From positions 1 through 50,976 of the forward strand of contig JAJDCO010000073.1 in assembly GCA_029260795.1 (NCBI GenBank): a DNA stretch of 50,976 nucleotides. The letters run 5' to 3'. This DNA is from Planctomycetota bacterium (GTDB lineage Bacteria > Planctomycetota > OFTM77). A model generated the notes under the pieces. The model was not told the DNA's origin, did no database searches, and saw only the letters and a list, made by a program, of their open reading frames with translations. Positions 1-9,200 of this stretch are shown here, in pieces (the stretch's first letter is position 1; every line of letters begins with the position of its first letter). The translations under genes were made by a program, and so were the position numbers.

Positions 1-337
1 TCGACTGATATCGCTTTCGGCGTCAGCTCCGCTCGCGACGACGGTGTCGTCATTCGAACATCGTTGTGTGCTCGCTTCGCGGACGCACTCCGGCTCGTCT
101 TCGCCCGGCTCGTCTCGTGTGCGCGCTCCAGCTCCGCACTCCGGCTCGTCTTCGCCCGGCTCGTCTCGTGTGCGCGCTCCAGCTCCGCACTCCGGCTCGT
201 CTTCGCCCGGCTCGTCTCGTGTGCCGCTCCAGCTCCGCACCCCGGCTCGTCTTCGCCCGGCTCGTCTCGTGTGCGCGCTCCAGCTCCGCACTCCGCGCTC
301 TGGCTGGTTCGCGGGCGCGCTGCTCTCGCGCTTGCTT
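1..337. other. gene-free stretch downstream of carA
   Basis: No convincing coding sequence is visible here. Most of the stretch is a 51-bp direct repeat (listed separately). The open frames on the plus strand run antisense into carA and have a low-complexity Ser/Arg/Pro composition, which is what GC-rich repeats give in any frame. No hairpin followed by a T-run is visible after the carA stop. Confidence 0.6.
86..288. repeat. 51-bp tandem direct repeat, four copies
   Basis: Four head-to-tail copies start at 86, 137, 188 and 238, each beginning CACTCCGGCTCGTCTTCGCC or nearly so. Copy 3 lacks one base and copy 4 has one substitution near its start. A seven-base fifth partial copy begins at 289. 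The array lies about 50 bases beyond the carA stop on the minus strand. The period is a multiple of three, but no plausible protein uses it. Confidence 0.9.
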
Positions 338-1456
338 CTACTGCTCCATCAGCTCGCGGAAGCGATGGAAGAGGTAGTTCGCATCGTGTGGTCCCGGGGC
401 GGCTTCGGGGTGGTACTGGACCGAGAACATCGGGTGGTCCTTGTGCCGCATGCCCTCGACGGTGCGATCGTTGAGATTGATATGCGTCATCTCGAGGCCT
501 CGGCTGGCGAGCCCGTCTTCGGCAACCGCGTAGGAGTGGTTCTGGGACGTGACCTCGACCCGGCCCGTCGCGAGGTCCTGGACAGGCTGGTTGCCGCCGT
601 GGTGGCCGAACTTCATCTTGAAGGTCTTGGCGTGACAGGCGATCGACAGGATCTGGTGACCCAGGCAGATGCCGAAGATGGGCACCTTACCCAGCAGGGC
701 TCGCACTTGGGTGACGGCATAGTCGATCGGCTCGGGATCGCCCGGGCCGTTCGAGAGAAAGACGCCGTCGGGGCTGTAGTCGAGGATCTGCTCGGGTGTC
801 GTCGATGCCGGGACGACCGTGATGCGAAAGCCTTCCTGAATCATCGAGCGGAGGATGTTGCGCTTGATGCCGAAGTCGATGGCGACCACGTGGAGGGGAG
901 GTGCCGTCGATCGATGCTTGAGCTGGAACTGCGCGGCGTATCCCTCGGTCCACTCATAGGGCTCGCTGCAAGTGACCTCGCGGACGAGATCACGACCGAC
1001 GGTCGATGCCACATCCTGGGCCTTGCGACGCAACGACTCGACATCGAGATCGACGCTCGACATCACGGCCCGCATCGAGCCGTGCTCGCGAACCCGGCGA
1101 GTGAGCATCCGGGTGTCGATGCCTTCCATCCCGATCACGTCGTGCTGGGACAAGAAGTCGTTGAGCGACTGCGTCGAGCGGAAGTTGCTCGCCCGTCGCG
1201 AACACTCGCGGACGATCAACCCTTCCAGGTAGACGGTGCCCGACTCCATGTCCTCGGGGTTGATGCCGTAGTTGCCGATGAGCGGGTAGGTCATCGTGAC
1301 GAACTGACCCTTGTACGAAGGATCGGTCAGGATCTCCTGATACCCGGTCATCGAGGTATTGAATACGACCTCGCCGGACCGCTCTCCGACCGCACCGAGG
1401 GTGCGCCCCTCGAAGAGTGTTCCGTCTTCGAGCACCAAGAGCGCTTTCTTCGTCAC
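338..1456 (-). CDS. carA: carbamoyl-phosphate synthase small subunit
   Basis: Glutaminase subunit that hydrolyses glutamine and passes ammonia to CarB for carbamoyl phosphate, feeding pyrimidine and arginine synthesis. The N-terminal CarA domain (LVLEDGTLFEG, FNTSMTGYQEILTDPSY) is followed by a class I glutamine amidotransferase domain from about residue 187. The nucleophile is Cys264 in GICLGHQ, with His349 and Glu351 in QYHPE. The 372-residue length is normal. The GTG start at 1454-1456 is chosen because it gives a standard CarA N-terminus (VTKKALLVLEDG) and overlaps the larB stop by four bases (GTGA), implying translational coupling. The frame stays open further upstream, but that part is a shadow of larB. 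carB is not in the window. Confidence 0.96.
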   Translation of the reverse strand: MTKKALLVLEDGTLFEGRTLGAVGERSGEVVFNTSMTGYQEILTDPSYKGQFVTMTYPLIGNYGINPEDMESGTVYLEGLIVRECSRRASNFRSTQSLNDFLSQHDVIGMEGIDTRMLTRRVREHGSMRAVMSSVDLDVESLRRKAQDVASTVGRDLVREVTCSEPYEWTEGYAAQFQLKHRSTAPPLHVVAIDFGIKRNILRSMIQEGFRITVVPASTTPEQILDYSPDGVFLSNGPGDPEPIDYAVTQVRALLGKVPIFGICLGHQILSIACHAKTFKMKFGHHGGNQPVQDLATGRVEVTSQNHSYAVAEDGLASRGLEMTHINLNDRTVEGMRHKDHPMFSVQYHPEAAPGPHDANYLFHRFRELMEQ

Positions 1457-2232
1457 CGCGAGTTCTCCTGCTGAGGAAGGTTCGGTTCCCCGAGTCGATT
1501 GATGAGGGCCGCGCTGTAGCCGGCCCCGAATCCATTGTCGATGTTCGTCACCGTCACTCCGGCCGCGCACGAGTTCAGCATCGCGAGGAGCGCCGCCAGG
1601 CCGCCAAACGAAGCGCCGTACCCGACGCTCGTCGGCACCGCGATCACGGGGCTGGCGACCCAGCCGCCAATCACGCTGGGAAGGGCCCCCTCGAAGCCGG
1701 CCACGACGATCAGCACTCGGCAAGCTTCGAGGCGTGGCCACTCCGCGATGAGTCGATGCAGCCCTGCCACGCCGACATCGTACAGCGTCTCGGTTCGTCC
1801 GCCCATGGCCGTCACGGTCCAGCGTGCCTCTTCCGCCACCGCGAGATCCGACGTCCCCGCGGTCACGATGCCCACGCGCCCGACCAGCGTTTCGGGCTCC
1901 GGGAGTCGCGCCGTCACGACACGTGCCCGCTCGTGGTACTCGGATCCGGGCTCCGCAGCGCACAACGCCTCGGCCGCCTCCGGCTCGACGCGAGTCACGA
2001 GCAGCGGGCCCGATCGCAGCTGGCCGGCGATCGCGACCAGCTCGCCAGGCGTCTTGCCTTGCCCGAAGATCACCTCGGGGAAGCCGCAGCGACGCGCTCG
2101 ATCGACATCGACGCGGGCAAAACCGAGATCGACGAGCGTCTGGGATCGTTGGATCTCTTCCAGGGCTCGTTCGGGAGACCGCAGGCCAGCGGCCACCTCC
2201 TCGAGGATTCTGCGCGTATCTTCAGACTGCAT
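1453..2232 (-). CDS. larB: nickel-pincer cofactor biosynthesis protein LarB
   Basis: LarB carboxylates and hydrolyses nicotinic acid adenine dinucleotide in the first step of nickel-pincer nucleotide synthesis, the cofactor of lactate racemase and related LarA enzymes. The 259-residue protein shows the family blocks in order: TAGTSDLAVAEEA, DVGVAGLHRL, VVAGFEGALPSVIGG, PVIAVPTSVGYGASFGG and NIDNGFGAG. The C-terminal half is related to PurE-type AIR carboxylase. The ATG at 2230 has no strong ribosome site, but the N-terminus (RRILEEVAAGLRSPERAL) fits the family. It overlaps carA by four bases. LarA, LarC and LarE are not in this window, so the enzyme that uses the cofactor lies elsewhere. Confidence 0.93.
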   Translation of the reverse strand: MQSEDTRRILEEVAAGLRSPERALEEIQRSQTLVDLGFARVDVDRARRCGFPEVIFGQGKTPGELVAIAGQLRSGPLLVTRVEPEAAEALCAAEPGSEYHERARVVTARLPEPETLVGRVGIVTAGTSDLAVAEEARWTVTAMGGRTETLYDVGVAGLHRLIAEWPRLEACRVLIVVAGFEGALPSVIGGWVASPVIAVPTSVGYGASFGGLAALLAMLNSCAAGVTVTNIDNGFGAGYSAALINRLGEPNLPQQENSR

Positions 2233-2531
2233 CTGCGGTCAGGCTTCGGCTCGGGCGGGAAAAGCGGACCATCGGCGCGCGAGCCCGTCGATCGGGCCGT
2301 CAGCCGGGCCCCATCACTTGTCAGCGAGAGGGCGATTCCGGACATACTAACGGTGCCGGGAACTGATCGCCAGCGTGTGGATTCGAGGCAGGCGCTTCCC
2401 ACCAGTGCCGCGACACCGTGGGCTCGATCGATCGCGATCCTGCAATCGATCGCAGATCGCTGCCATGGCCCCCTTCTCGCGGAATGTGGATTGGCGGCCT
2501 TGACCGTCGAACGTGAAGGTCTCCGCTCCGG

Positions 2532-3551
2532 CTACCGCGGCCTTGCCTCGAGGGCGAGGCCTCGCTCGGCGGTCGGTGTCTCGAGAAGGTGGTAGCCGAG
2601 TCCGGCGATCATGGCGGCGTTGTCGGTGCACAGGGGACGAGGCGGAAAGAAGGTCTCGAGGCCTGCCTGATCTGCGGCGACGGCGAGCCGCTCGCGGAGG
2701 CACGAGTTCGCGGCCACGCCTCCTCCGAGCGCGATCCGCTCGAGGCCTTCCCGGCGCGCCGCGCGCAGGGTCTTCTCGATGAGCACGTCCACGACAGCCG
2801 CCTGAAAGCTCGCTGCGACGTCGGCGATCCGTTGCTCGGACAGCGGGGGGGCCTCGGCGTCTCCGAGCGGGCGCCCCTTGGCATCTTGCCCGCGCACCTT
2901 GTAGAGCACGGCCGTCTTCAAACCGCTGAAGCTGAAATCGAGAGACTCAGGCCCCAACAGGGTTCGTGGGAACTTCTCGGCCTCGGTGTCGCCGTCGGCG
3001 GCCACGCGGTCGATCGCGGGTCCTCCAGGATATCCGAGGCCGAGCAATGCCGAGACCTTGTCGTAGGCCTCACCGGCCGCATCGTCCGTCGTCGTACCAA
3101 GGCGCTGCATCTCGGACGGGCTCTCGGCGCGAAACAGTGCCGTGTGGCCGCCCGAGACGATCAACGCCAAGTAGGGGTACTCCGGGCGAGGCAGGCTGAG
3201 GCGCGGCGAGTAGACATGAGCGGCGATGTGATCGACACCGACCAGGGGCTTCTCTCGTGCGAAGGCCCAAGCCTTGGCTGAGGCGACGCCGACCAGGAGA
3301 GCGCCGATGAGTCCGGGGCGGTTTGTGACGGCCACCGCATCGGGCTCTGCGCCGGATTCGGTCAGACACTGCTCGAGCGTCGGCACGATGGCATCGAGGT
3401 GCGAGCGCGAGGCGAGCTCGGGGACGACGCCGCCGAAGCGCCGATGAATCTCGATCTGCGTCGACACGACGTTCGAAACGATGCGCTCGCCGTCCTCGAC
3501 CATCGCGACGGCGGTGTCATCACAGGAGGTGTCGATGCCCAGGACACGCAT
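2532..3551 (-). CDS. tsaD: tRNA N6-adenosine threonylcarbamoyltransferase TsaD
   Basis: Transfers threonylcarbamoyl to A37 of ANN-decoding tRNAs (t6A synthesis) with TsaB and TsaE; essential in most bacteria. The 339-residue protein has the ASKHA-fold N-terminus (MRVLGIDTSCDDTAVA), the metal-binding histidines His108 and His112 (VDHIAAHVYSP), the VSGGHTALF loop, GGGVAANSCLRERL and a C-terminal CTDNAAMIAGLGY. The ATG follows a GGAG motif at a six-base spacing. It sits 63 bp after the S41 protease stop on the same strand and about 300 bp before larB. The 2233-2531 gap between tsaD and larB holds no visible gene. Confidence 0.96.
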   Translation of the reverse strand: MRVLGIDTSCDDTAVAMVEDGERIVSNVVSTQIEIHRRFGGVVPELASRSHLDAIVPTLEQCLTESGAEPDAVAVTNRPGLIGALLVGVASAKAWAFAREKPLVGVDHIAAHVYSPRLSLPRPEYPYLALIVSGGHTALFRAESPSEMQRLGTTTDDAAGEAYDKVSALLGLGYPGGPAIDRVAADGDTEAEKFPRTLLGPESLDFSFSGLKTAVLYKVRGQDAKGRPLGDAEAPPLSEQRIADVAASFQAAVVDVLIEKTLRAARREGLERIALGGGVAANSCLRERLAVAADQAGLETFFPPRPLCTDNAAMIAGLGYHLLETPTAERGLALEARPR

Positions 3552-3614
3552 GGGAAGCTCCAGACCGGTTCGGCCATCGCGCCGCGATCACCGAGAGAAG
3601 GCGGCGCCCCGGTT

Positions 3615-4982
3615 CTAGCGGTCGGCCTCCGCCTCGTCGAGCGTCGAGTCCGAGTCCTCGTTCATCCACAAGGGGGCGGCGACCGGCTCACCGGCGAGCA
3701 GCGCGATCGCGGCTTCGAGCTGAAGATCCTTCACCGGCTCGTAGACGGTAGGGTCCTGAGCGCGGCCCTGGTAGCGGGCGAGGGTCGCTTCTCGAACCTC
3801 CTCGGGGATGTCGACCCACAGCATTTGCCGCCAGAGGCGCGGTCGCAGGGAGCGGGAGATCGGAAAGACGACGTCGGGCAGGATTCCGCCCCGCCGGCCA
3901 TCCTCGTTCTTCACTCCGATCAACCGTTCGATGGCGCGTCCGGCCGGCGTGTAGTAGGCGGCGGTCGTGAGCTTGACGGCGACGTTGCTCTTCGGAAGGG
4001 TCAGGAGCGACTGGATCACGCCTTTGCCGAAGGTGCGATTGCCGAGCAGGATTCCGCGACGATAGTCCTGAATCGCGCCCGCGAAGATCTCCGACGCGCT
4101 GGCGCTGTTCCCGTTGACGAGCACGACGAGCGGGAGGTCGGGATGGCGGAGCCCTTCGGACGTCGCGACGTAGTCGCGCTGATCAGAGCTCGAGTATCGA
4201 CCCCGCGTGCTGGCCAAGCGGCCGCTTCCGATGAAGCGATTGGCCAGCGAGACTGCGGCCTCGACCGTGCCTCCCGAGTTGAAGCGCAGGTCGAGCACCA
4301 GCGAGGTGGCTCCGTCCGCCAGCAGCTCGTCCATGGCGGCGTCGAACTCGGCGATGAGACCGGGATCGAAGGTCTCGACCCACAGGTATCCGACCCCGTC
4401 GGCGACGAGATGGGCATTCTCGAGAGCCGGATTCCGAATCACCTGGCGCTCGAGCACGGTCGAGTAGGTCTCGCCGCTCTCTCGCAAGCAGGTGAGCTCG
4501 ACGGTCGTGCCTCGCTCCCCACGGATGCGGCTGATCGCGTCGGCTTGGGAGAGTCCCTCGATCGACTTGCCGTTGACAGCGACGATCCGATCACCGGGCC
4601 GCAGGCCCCCGCTGAGGGCCGGGCTGCTGCGGAATGGGTAGTTCACGACCAGCTGGTCCGGATGAGCGGCGTCGGCGCCGAAGCCGACCCCCACGTACTC
4701 GTTGTTGGTCTCTTCGTCGAGCCCTTGGAGCTCACTGGGGTCGTAGAAGCGCGAGTATTGATCCAACGAGCGCAGCATGGCCCGGAGCGTCTCGTAGACG
4801 AGCTCGTCCTCGGGCTGATCCGAGACGTACCGCTCCTCGACCAGTCGCTTCACGCCGATCAGGAGCTGCTCGTACTCAGAGGTGCGGGCGGTTGGAAAGA
4901 GCGCGCCGACTGCACGACCGAGGACGATGCCGAGCAGGCCGACCGCCGAGAGCGAGTAGAAGATCCAGGCCTTGTTTCTCAT
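3615..4982 (-). CDS. S41 family C-terminal processing peptidase (CtpA/Prc-like)
   Basis: Serine protease of the tail-specific protease family, probably anchored in the membrane and acting outside the cytoplasm. The 455 residues comprise an N-terminal membrane segment or uncleaved signal (about 6-29), a helical cap, a PDZ domain (about 95-170, with GGLRPGDRIVAVNGKSIEG) and the S41 catalytic domain. The Ser/Lys pair is Ser295 (GNSASASEIF) with Lys320 (TFGKGVIQ), and Gln324 is also present, matching the spacing in characterised CtpB/Prc enzymes. It follows the lipoprotein gene by 92 bp in the kinase/phosphatase/FHA series, so processing of an exported partner is plausible but inferred. Confidence 0.92.
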   Translation of the reverse strand: MRNKAWIFYSLSAVGLLGIVLGRAVGALFPTARTSEYEQLLIGVKRLVEERYVSDQPEDELVYETLRAMLRSLDQYSRFYDPSELQGLDEETNNEYVGVGFGADAAHPDQLVVNYPFRSSPALSGGLRPGDRIVAVNGKSIEGLSQADAISRIRGERGTTVELTCLRESGETYSTVLERQVIRNPALENAHLVADGVGYLWVETFDPGLIAEFDAAMDELLADGATSLVLDLRFNSGGTVEAAVSLANRFIGSGRLASTRGRYSSSDQRDYVATSEGLRHPDLPLVVLVNGNSASASEIFAGAIQDYRRGILLGNRTFGKGVIQSLLTLPKSNVAVKLTTAAYYTPAGRAIERLIGVKNEDGRRGGILPDVVFPISRSLRPRLWRQMLWVDIPEEVREATLARYQGRAQDPTVYEPVKDLQLEAAIALLAGEPVAAPLWMNEDSDSTLDEAEADR

Positions 4983-5075
4983 CGCCTTGCGAGAGCTCCC
5001 TGCCGAGTCCGAGGAACCGCGCGCGTCGCGGTCGCCTTCAAGATAGCCCTCGTCGAGCGCCTTGTCCCGCGTCGA

Positions 5076-6260
5076 CTACTGCGGGATGTTTGGCGGCAAG
5101 AGCACCTGGAACCGATACGTGTGCGAGTCGCGAGCATCGAGGTCGTCCCGAGCGATCAGGCGAACGAAGCAGGCGGTGGGATCGAGAGAGCTCAGCTCCG
5201 CGGCGGTCCAGCTCGCCACCGGAAACTTCAGCCTGTAGACGTACCGACCCTGATCGATATTCCGGTGCACATCCGGATGCAGCCCTTCGTTCAGGTCGGC
5301 ATGCCCCAGGCGAGCCACCATGGTTCCTGCCTGCGTGCGACCAATCGGCCGAACCGTGACGAGAGCTTCACTCAGCTTGCGGCGCGTGGTCAGGATCACC
5401 TCGAAGGCCTCGGTGACCATCCCGTCGTTCGCACTCGGTTCCACGAGCTCGACCGCGACATCGCTCGCCCGCAACAGCAGAGATTCCTCGGTCTTCAGCC
5501 GCCGGGAGAGCTCGAGGATCAGATCGTCGACGAGCTGTCGCGTCAGCGTCTGAGAGACCGCCTCGTCATCGCCGGAGTTGAGGAAGGGGGGCAGCAGCAC
5601 CGAGAGCAGGTAGGGGAGGACCTGACCTTGGGACCGATCGGCGAGGCTCATCGAGTAGCCGGCAGTCTGCATGCCGAGCTGGCCTCGGGCTTGGCTCGGG
5701 CCCCGGTGAACGTCGAACGTCAACACCGACAGCCGCATGTGCCCTTCATAGTCGCGGTCGTCGATGAAGAAGCTCGGTGGACCGATCGCGAGCCAGACCA
5801 GGCCGTTGAGAAATGCCACGCTGCTGTACTCGTACTCTCCGAAATCCATCTCGTCGATGGAGAGCAGGACCAGGAAGTCGACCTCGCGCTCGCGTGCGGC
5901 TTGCAGATAGTGCTCGACCAGGTCTTGCCCCAGCGGCTCGGCATCCGGTGGAGGCGGGAGCTCGATGGCATCGGTGAAGGCATTGAACCGCCGGAGCGCT
6001 TCGAGGAACTCTCGGCGCAGCTCGCCGCGATCCATGGTGAAGCGGATTCCTTCCTCCGGGGCGGAGAGGTGTCTCTGCACCTCGTCGGTGAGAAACACCG
6101 GAGGTACGGCGATCCGATAGCAGCGCGTCGGCTGTTGGAGCAGCAATCGCCCTTCGGTGCTCTCGAAGACCACCGACTCCGTCGAGGAGCAACCGGCCAG
6201 CCCCAGGAGGAGCCAGAGGCCCGCCAGCACGATCCGGCTCCGGCTCGCTGTCGTTGCCAT
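5076..6260 (-). CDS. lipoprotein of unknown function
   Basis: No family is recognised. The 394-residue protein starts with a type II signal peptide (IVLAGLWLLLGLAGC, lipid-modified Cys24), then a soluble region of mixed alpha/beta character. A segment near residues 110-150 (YLQAAREREVDFLVLLSI) resembles the small alpha/beta lipoproteins that build a cell-envelope filament or complex, but this is only an impression. The ATG at 6258-6260 is preferred over the in-frame TTG one codon earlier because its A is shared with the TGA of the upstream kinase (TGATG). The two proteins are therefore probably made together, and this lipoprotein could be a partner of the kinase's outer domain. Confidence 0.8.
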   Translation of the reverse strand: MATTASRSRIVLAGLWLLLGLAGCSSTESVVFESTEGRLLLQQPTRCYRIAVPPVFLTDEVQRHLSAPEEGIRFTMDRGELRREFLEALRRFNAFTDAIELPPPPDAEPLGQDLVEHYLQAAREREVDFLVLLSIDEMDFGEYEYSSVAFLNGLVWLAIGPPSFFIDDRDYEGHMRLSVLTFDVHRGPSQARGQLGMQTAGYSMSLADRSQGQVLPYLLSVLLPPFLNSGDDEAVSQTLTRQLVDDLILELSRRLKTEESLLLRASDVAVELVEPSANDGMVTEAFEVILTTRRKLSEALVTVRPIGRTQAGTMVARLGHADLNEGLHPDVHRNIDQGRYVYRLKFPVASWTAAELSSLDPTACFVRLIARDDLDARDSHTYRFQVLLPPNIPQ

Positions 6261-9200
6261 CAATTGCGGAGCTCCCTCGGCAGCTGGGACTCAGGGATGA
6301 GGCACCGGAATCCACGCGTACGGGCCCGGTCGCGAATGTCGGCCTCACGATGCACGAAGGTCGTGAAGTAGACTTGAACGACCTCGGACGCTTCCGAGGA
6401 TGCCAGATCGTCGAACGATCCGCCGCGATAGACACCGCGGAACCAGGCCTTGCGCTCGGTCGGCGCGTAATGGGCCGGGTACGGAATCACCCACTCCGAG
6501 ACGTTGCCGGCCAGATTGAAGAGACCGGTGGCGCTGACGTCGCCGCCTTCATTCGCGTAGTCGGTGACGAGCGTCTTGCGGGGCCGCGAGAAGTGGCAGC
6601 GCTCCTGAGTCCATTGCTCGCCCCAGACGTAGCGACGCGGGTCACCGTCGGGATTGCGTCGCGCCGCGCCCTCCCACTCGCGCTCGTTGGGAAGCCGCAT
6701 GTGATCGGCAACCTGGTACAGCGACCCCAGCCAACGTGAGAATGCCATCGCCTCGAGGAAGCTCACTCCCGTCACCGGGTGATCGGCGGACTCGCCCTCG
6801 GGCCAACGATCCCCTCGCCAAGCCCGTGGCCCCGGCCGGCCATCGGCAGCCCGAAACATGTGGTGCCGGTTCTCGGGGTCGAGCCACACCGTGCCGGGCT
6901 TCGGCAAGTCGATGTCCGTCAGGAAGTCGGAGGATGTGATCCAGGTCGCGGCGTCGACCGTCTGGGGACCGTCCGCCGTCTCGACCGTCCAACGCAGGTC
7001 CCAGTACTCGTTGTTCTCGTACCCCTTGGCCAGGACGAACGCACGGTACTGACCGTTCGTGATCTCGTTCTCGCTCAGGTACAGGTCGTTCTCGAGGACC
7101 ACCTCTTTCTCGGGTCGCGAAGGAATCGTCTCCGAGCCGACCGCTTCGAACGGGTTGACCAAGGTCGCTTGCCCCGACTCGGCCAGACGTTGACCGTTCC
7201 CCATCGTGAAAGGGCCTCGTCGGACCAGGCGGAAGGTGACGACCTCGCCCGACGCCGGCAGCCTCCAAGGCAATGTCTGGCTCGGAGGTCGGGGAACCCT
7301 CAGCTTCAGGCGCGAGCGATTCCCCGCCCAGTCGCTCACCTCCGCCACCAGGTGTGTGTCGGCCACCGGCTCTTCGAAGACGTACTGTGCGCCTTCCACC
7401 GGGCGAGGTGAGCCCGCGTTGAACCGAATGCTCTTCAGGCCGGTCTCGCCGTCCCGGAGGCGGAACGTCAACCGAAGGGGCGCGTTCTCGGCGACTTGGT
7501 AGCGGCTGTCGGTCACGATCCACTCGGCGCTCTCTTCATCCGGCGCCTGGACCGTGGGGCTGGCGATCTCGATCCGGGGAGCGCGTTTGTCGACGAGAAT
7601 GAGAAGGTGCCGAGTCGTGCGCTTTCCCGTTCCATCCTCGAGTGCGATGTCGAGCCGCGTCTCACGCCGCTCCTTTCGAAGCTCCTCGAAGATCCAGTCC
7701 GGGTCGAGGAACTTCACCGCGCTGGCATCGTCCTCCTGACGAAAGAGGCTCACGGGTGACTCGAGCAGCAGCCGACCCTTCTCGTTCCGCTGGTTCTTGA
7801 ACTCGTGCGAGCGGCCGCGATCGACATCGACCACCCAACCGCGGAGCAAGTCGACGTCGGACATCGTGATCCCCAGCGTCGTGTGCTCCTGCTCGAGCGC
7901 CGTCGCGTTCAGGATCCAGAGCTCGCGGCGAAGGTCCGCCAGAGTCTCGCGTCTGGATTGCCAGGTACGCACAAGCTCCTCGGGTGCTCGGGAATAAGCA
8001 GGTCCCAGGCTCACCTCGGGTGGGTCGGGGTCGACGACCAGGAAGACCGGACGGCCGCCGAGGAGAACCACCGATTGTTGCAGCTCGTCGTTTAAGGTGA
8101 CCTGAAGCTGATGCGTACCCGGAAGGAGTACTCCCGGAGAGAACTCGATGAGCGCCGTCGTCTCGTCGATTTGCGTCTGGTAGGAGGTGATCGCGCGGCT
8201 GGCGCCGTCACTGCGAATCGAGATGCGGCACTCGACCTGGTCGCGGCGGAGCAGGACGCCTTCGGCTCGCAGGGTCAGGCGCTCGTCGAGTCCGGTGATG
8301 CGAGCGACGACGGTCGGACCCTCGTCATGAAGGTCTTGCCCGGCTAGCGTCAGCGTGGGCCCGATCTCGGGACGGACGCTGAGCTGGGCGCTGGCTTCGC
8401 GACCCAGAGCGTCTCGCGCTCGGATCTCGAGCAGCGCCGACTCGAGCATCGGAACCTCCTCGAGGGGGATGCGGAGGAGTCGCCGCCGACGAACGGCTCC
8501 GGGGGAGGCTTCCAGGTCGCGCTCATTCGCTTGGAAGGTCGAGCCCGCCAGTGTCGCCGTGATCTCGGCCAGGGGGATCCCTTCGGAGGCAGCGGGGTCG
8601 CCCGTGACGGTCAGGTAGTCGCCGCGAACGGGAATCATCCCGAGGGCCTCCAACCGGTCCAGCGGGAGACCCTCGGCGGGAAGGCCCTCGCCCGTCAAGC
8701 GCAGCTCGAGCGGAAGTCGTCCGGTTCGAACGGCGATGGCGATGGGGAGGCGAGTCACGTTGCCCGCCCAATCCTCGGCGACCAGCTCGAGGTTGCCGTT
8801 GGCCGCGTCCTCCACCGGGAGTGAGAACAGCAGGCGGTCTTCGCGATCCGAGGTGAAGCTGCCTACGGCGATCGATTCGTTCCTCGAGGGATCCCACAGA
8901 CTCAGTCGCTTGAGGTTTGCGTCTTCGACCTCGCCTTGAATCTGGAACCGCGGGCTCCCGACGAAGAGAGTGGGGACTCCACTCGAGCTCGTGAGCCAGC
9001 GATGTGGAACGTCGGTGCGGAGGCCTTCGACACCGGTCGTGAAGGTGGGAGGACGTGAGTCCTTGTGAAGGCGCAGGCTGCGGGGGGAGGTCGTGAAGGG
9101 TCGTCGACCCGATCCTTCCAAGCGGAGATAGACCGTGTACTCGCCATCGGGCAGCTCGGCCAGCAGGCGGCGTGGGAGCCGCGCCTCGAGGTCCCGGAGA

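Noticed and set aside
3399..6371. A 990-residue open frame on the plus strand
   Set aside because: It runs antisense to tsaD, the S41 protease and the lipoprotein, all with clear motifs. It has no recognisable motif and the composition expected of a GC-rich shadow frame.
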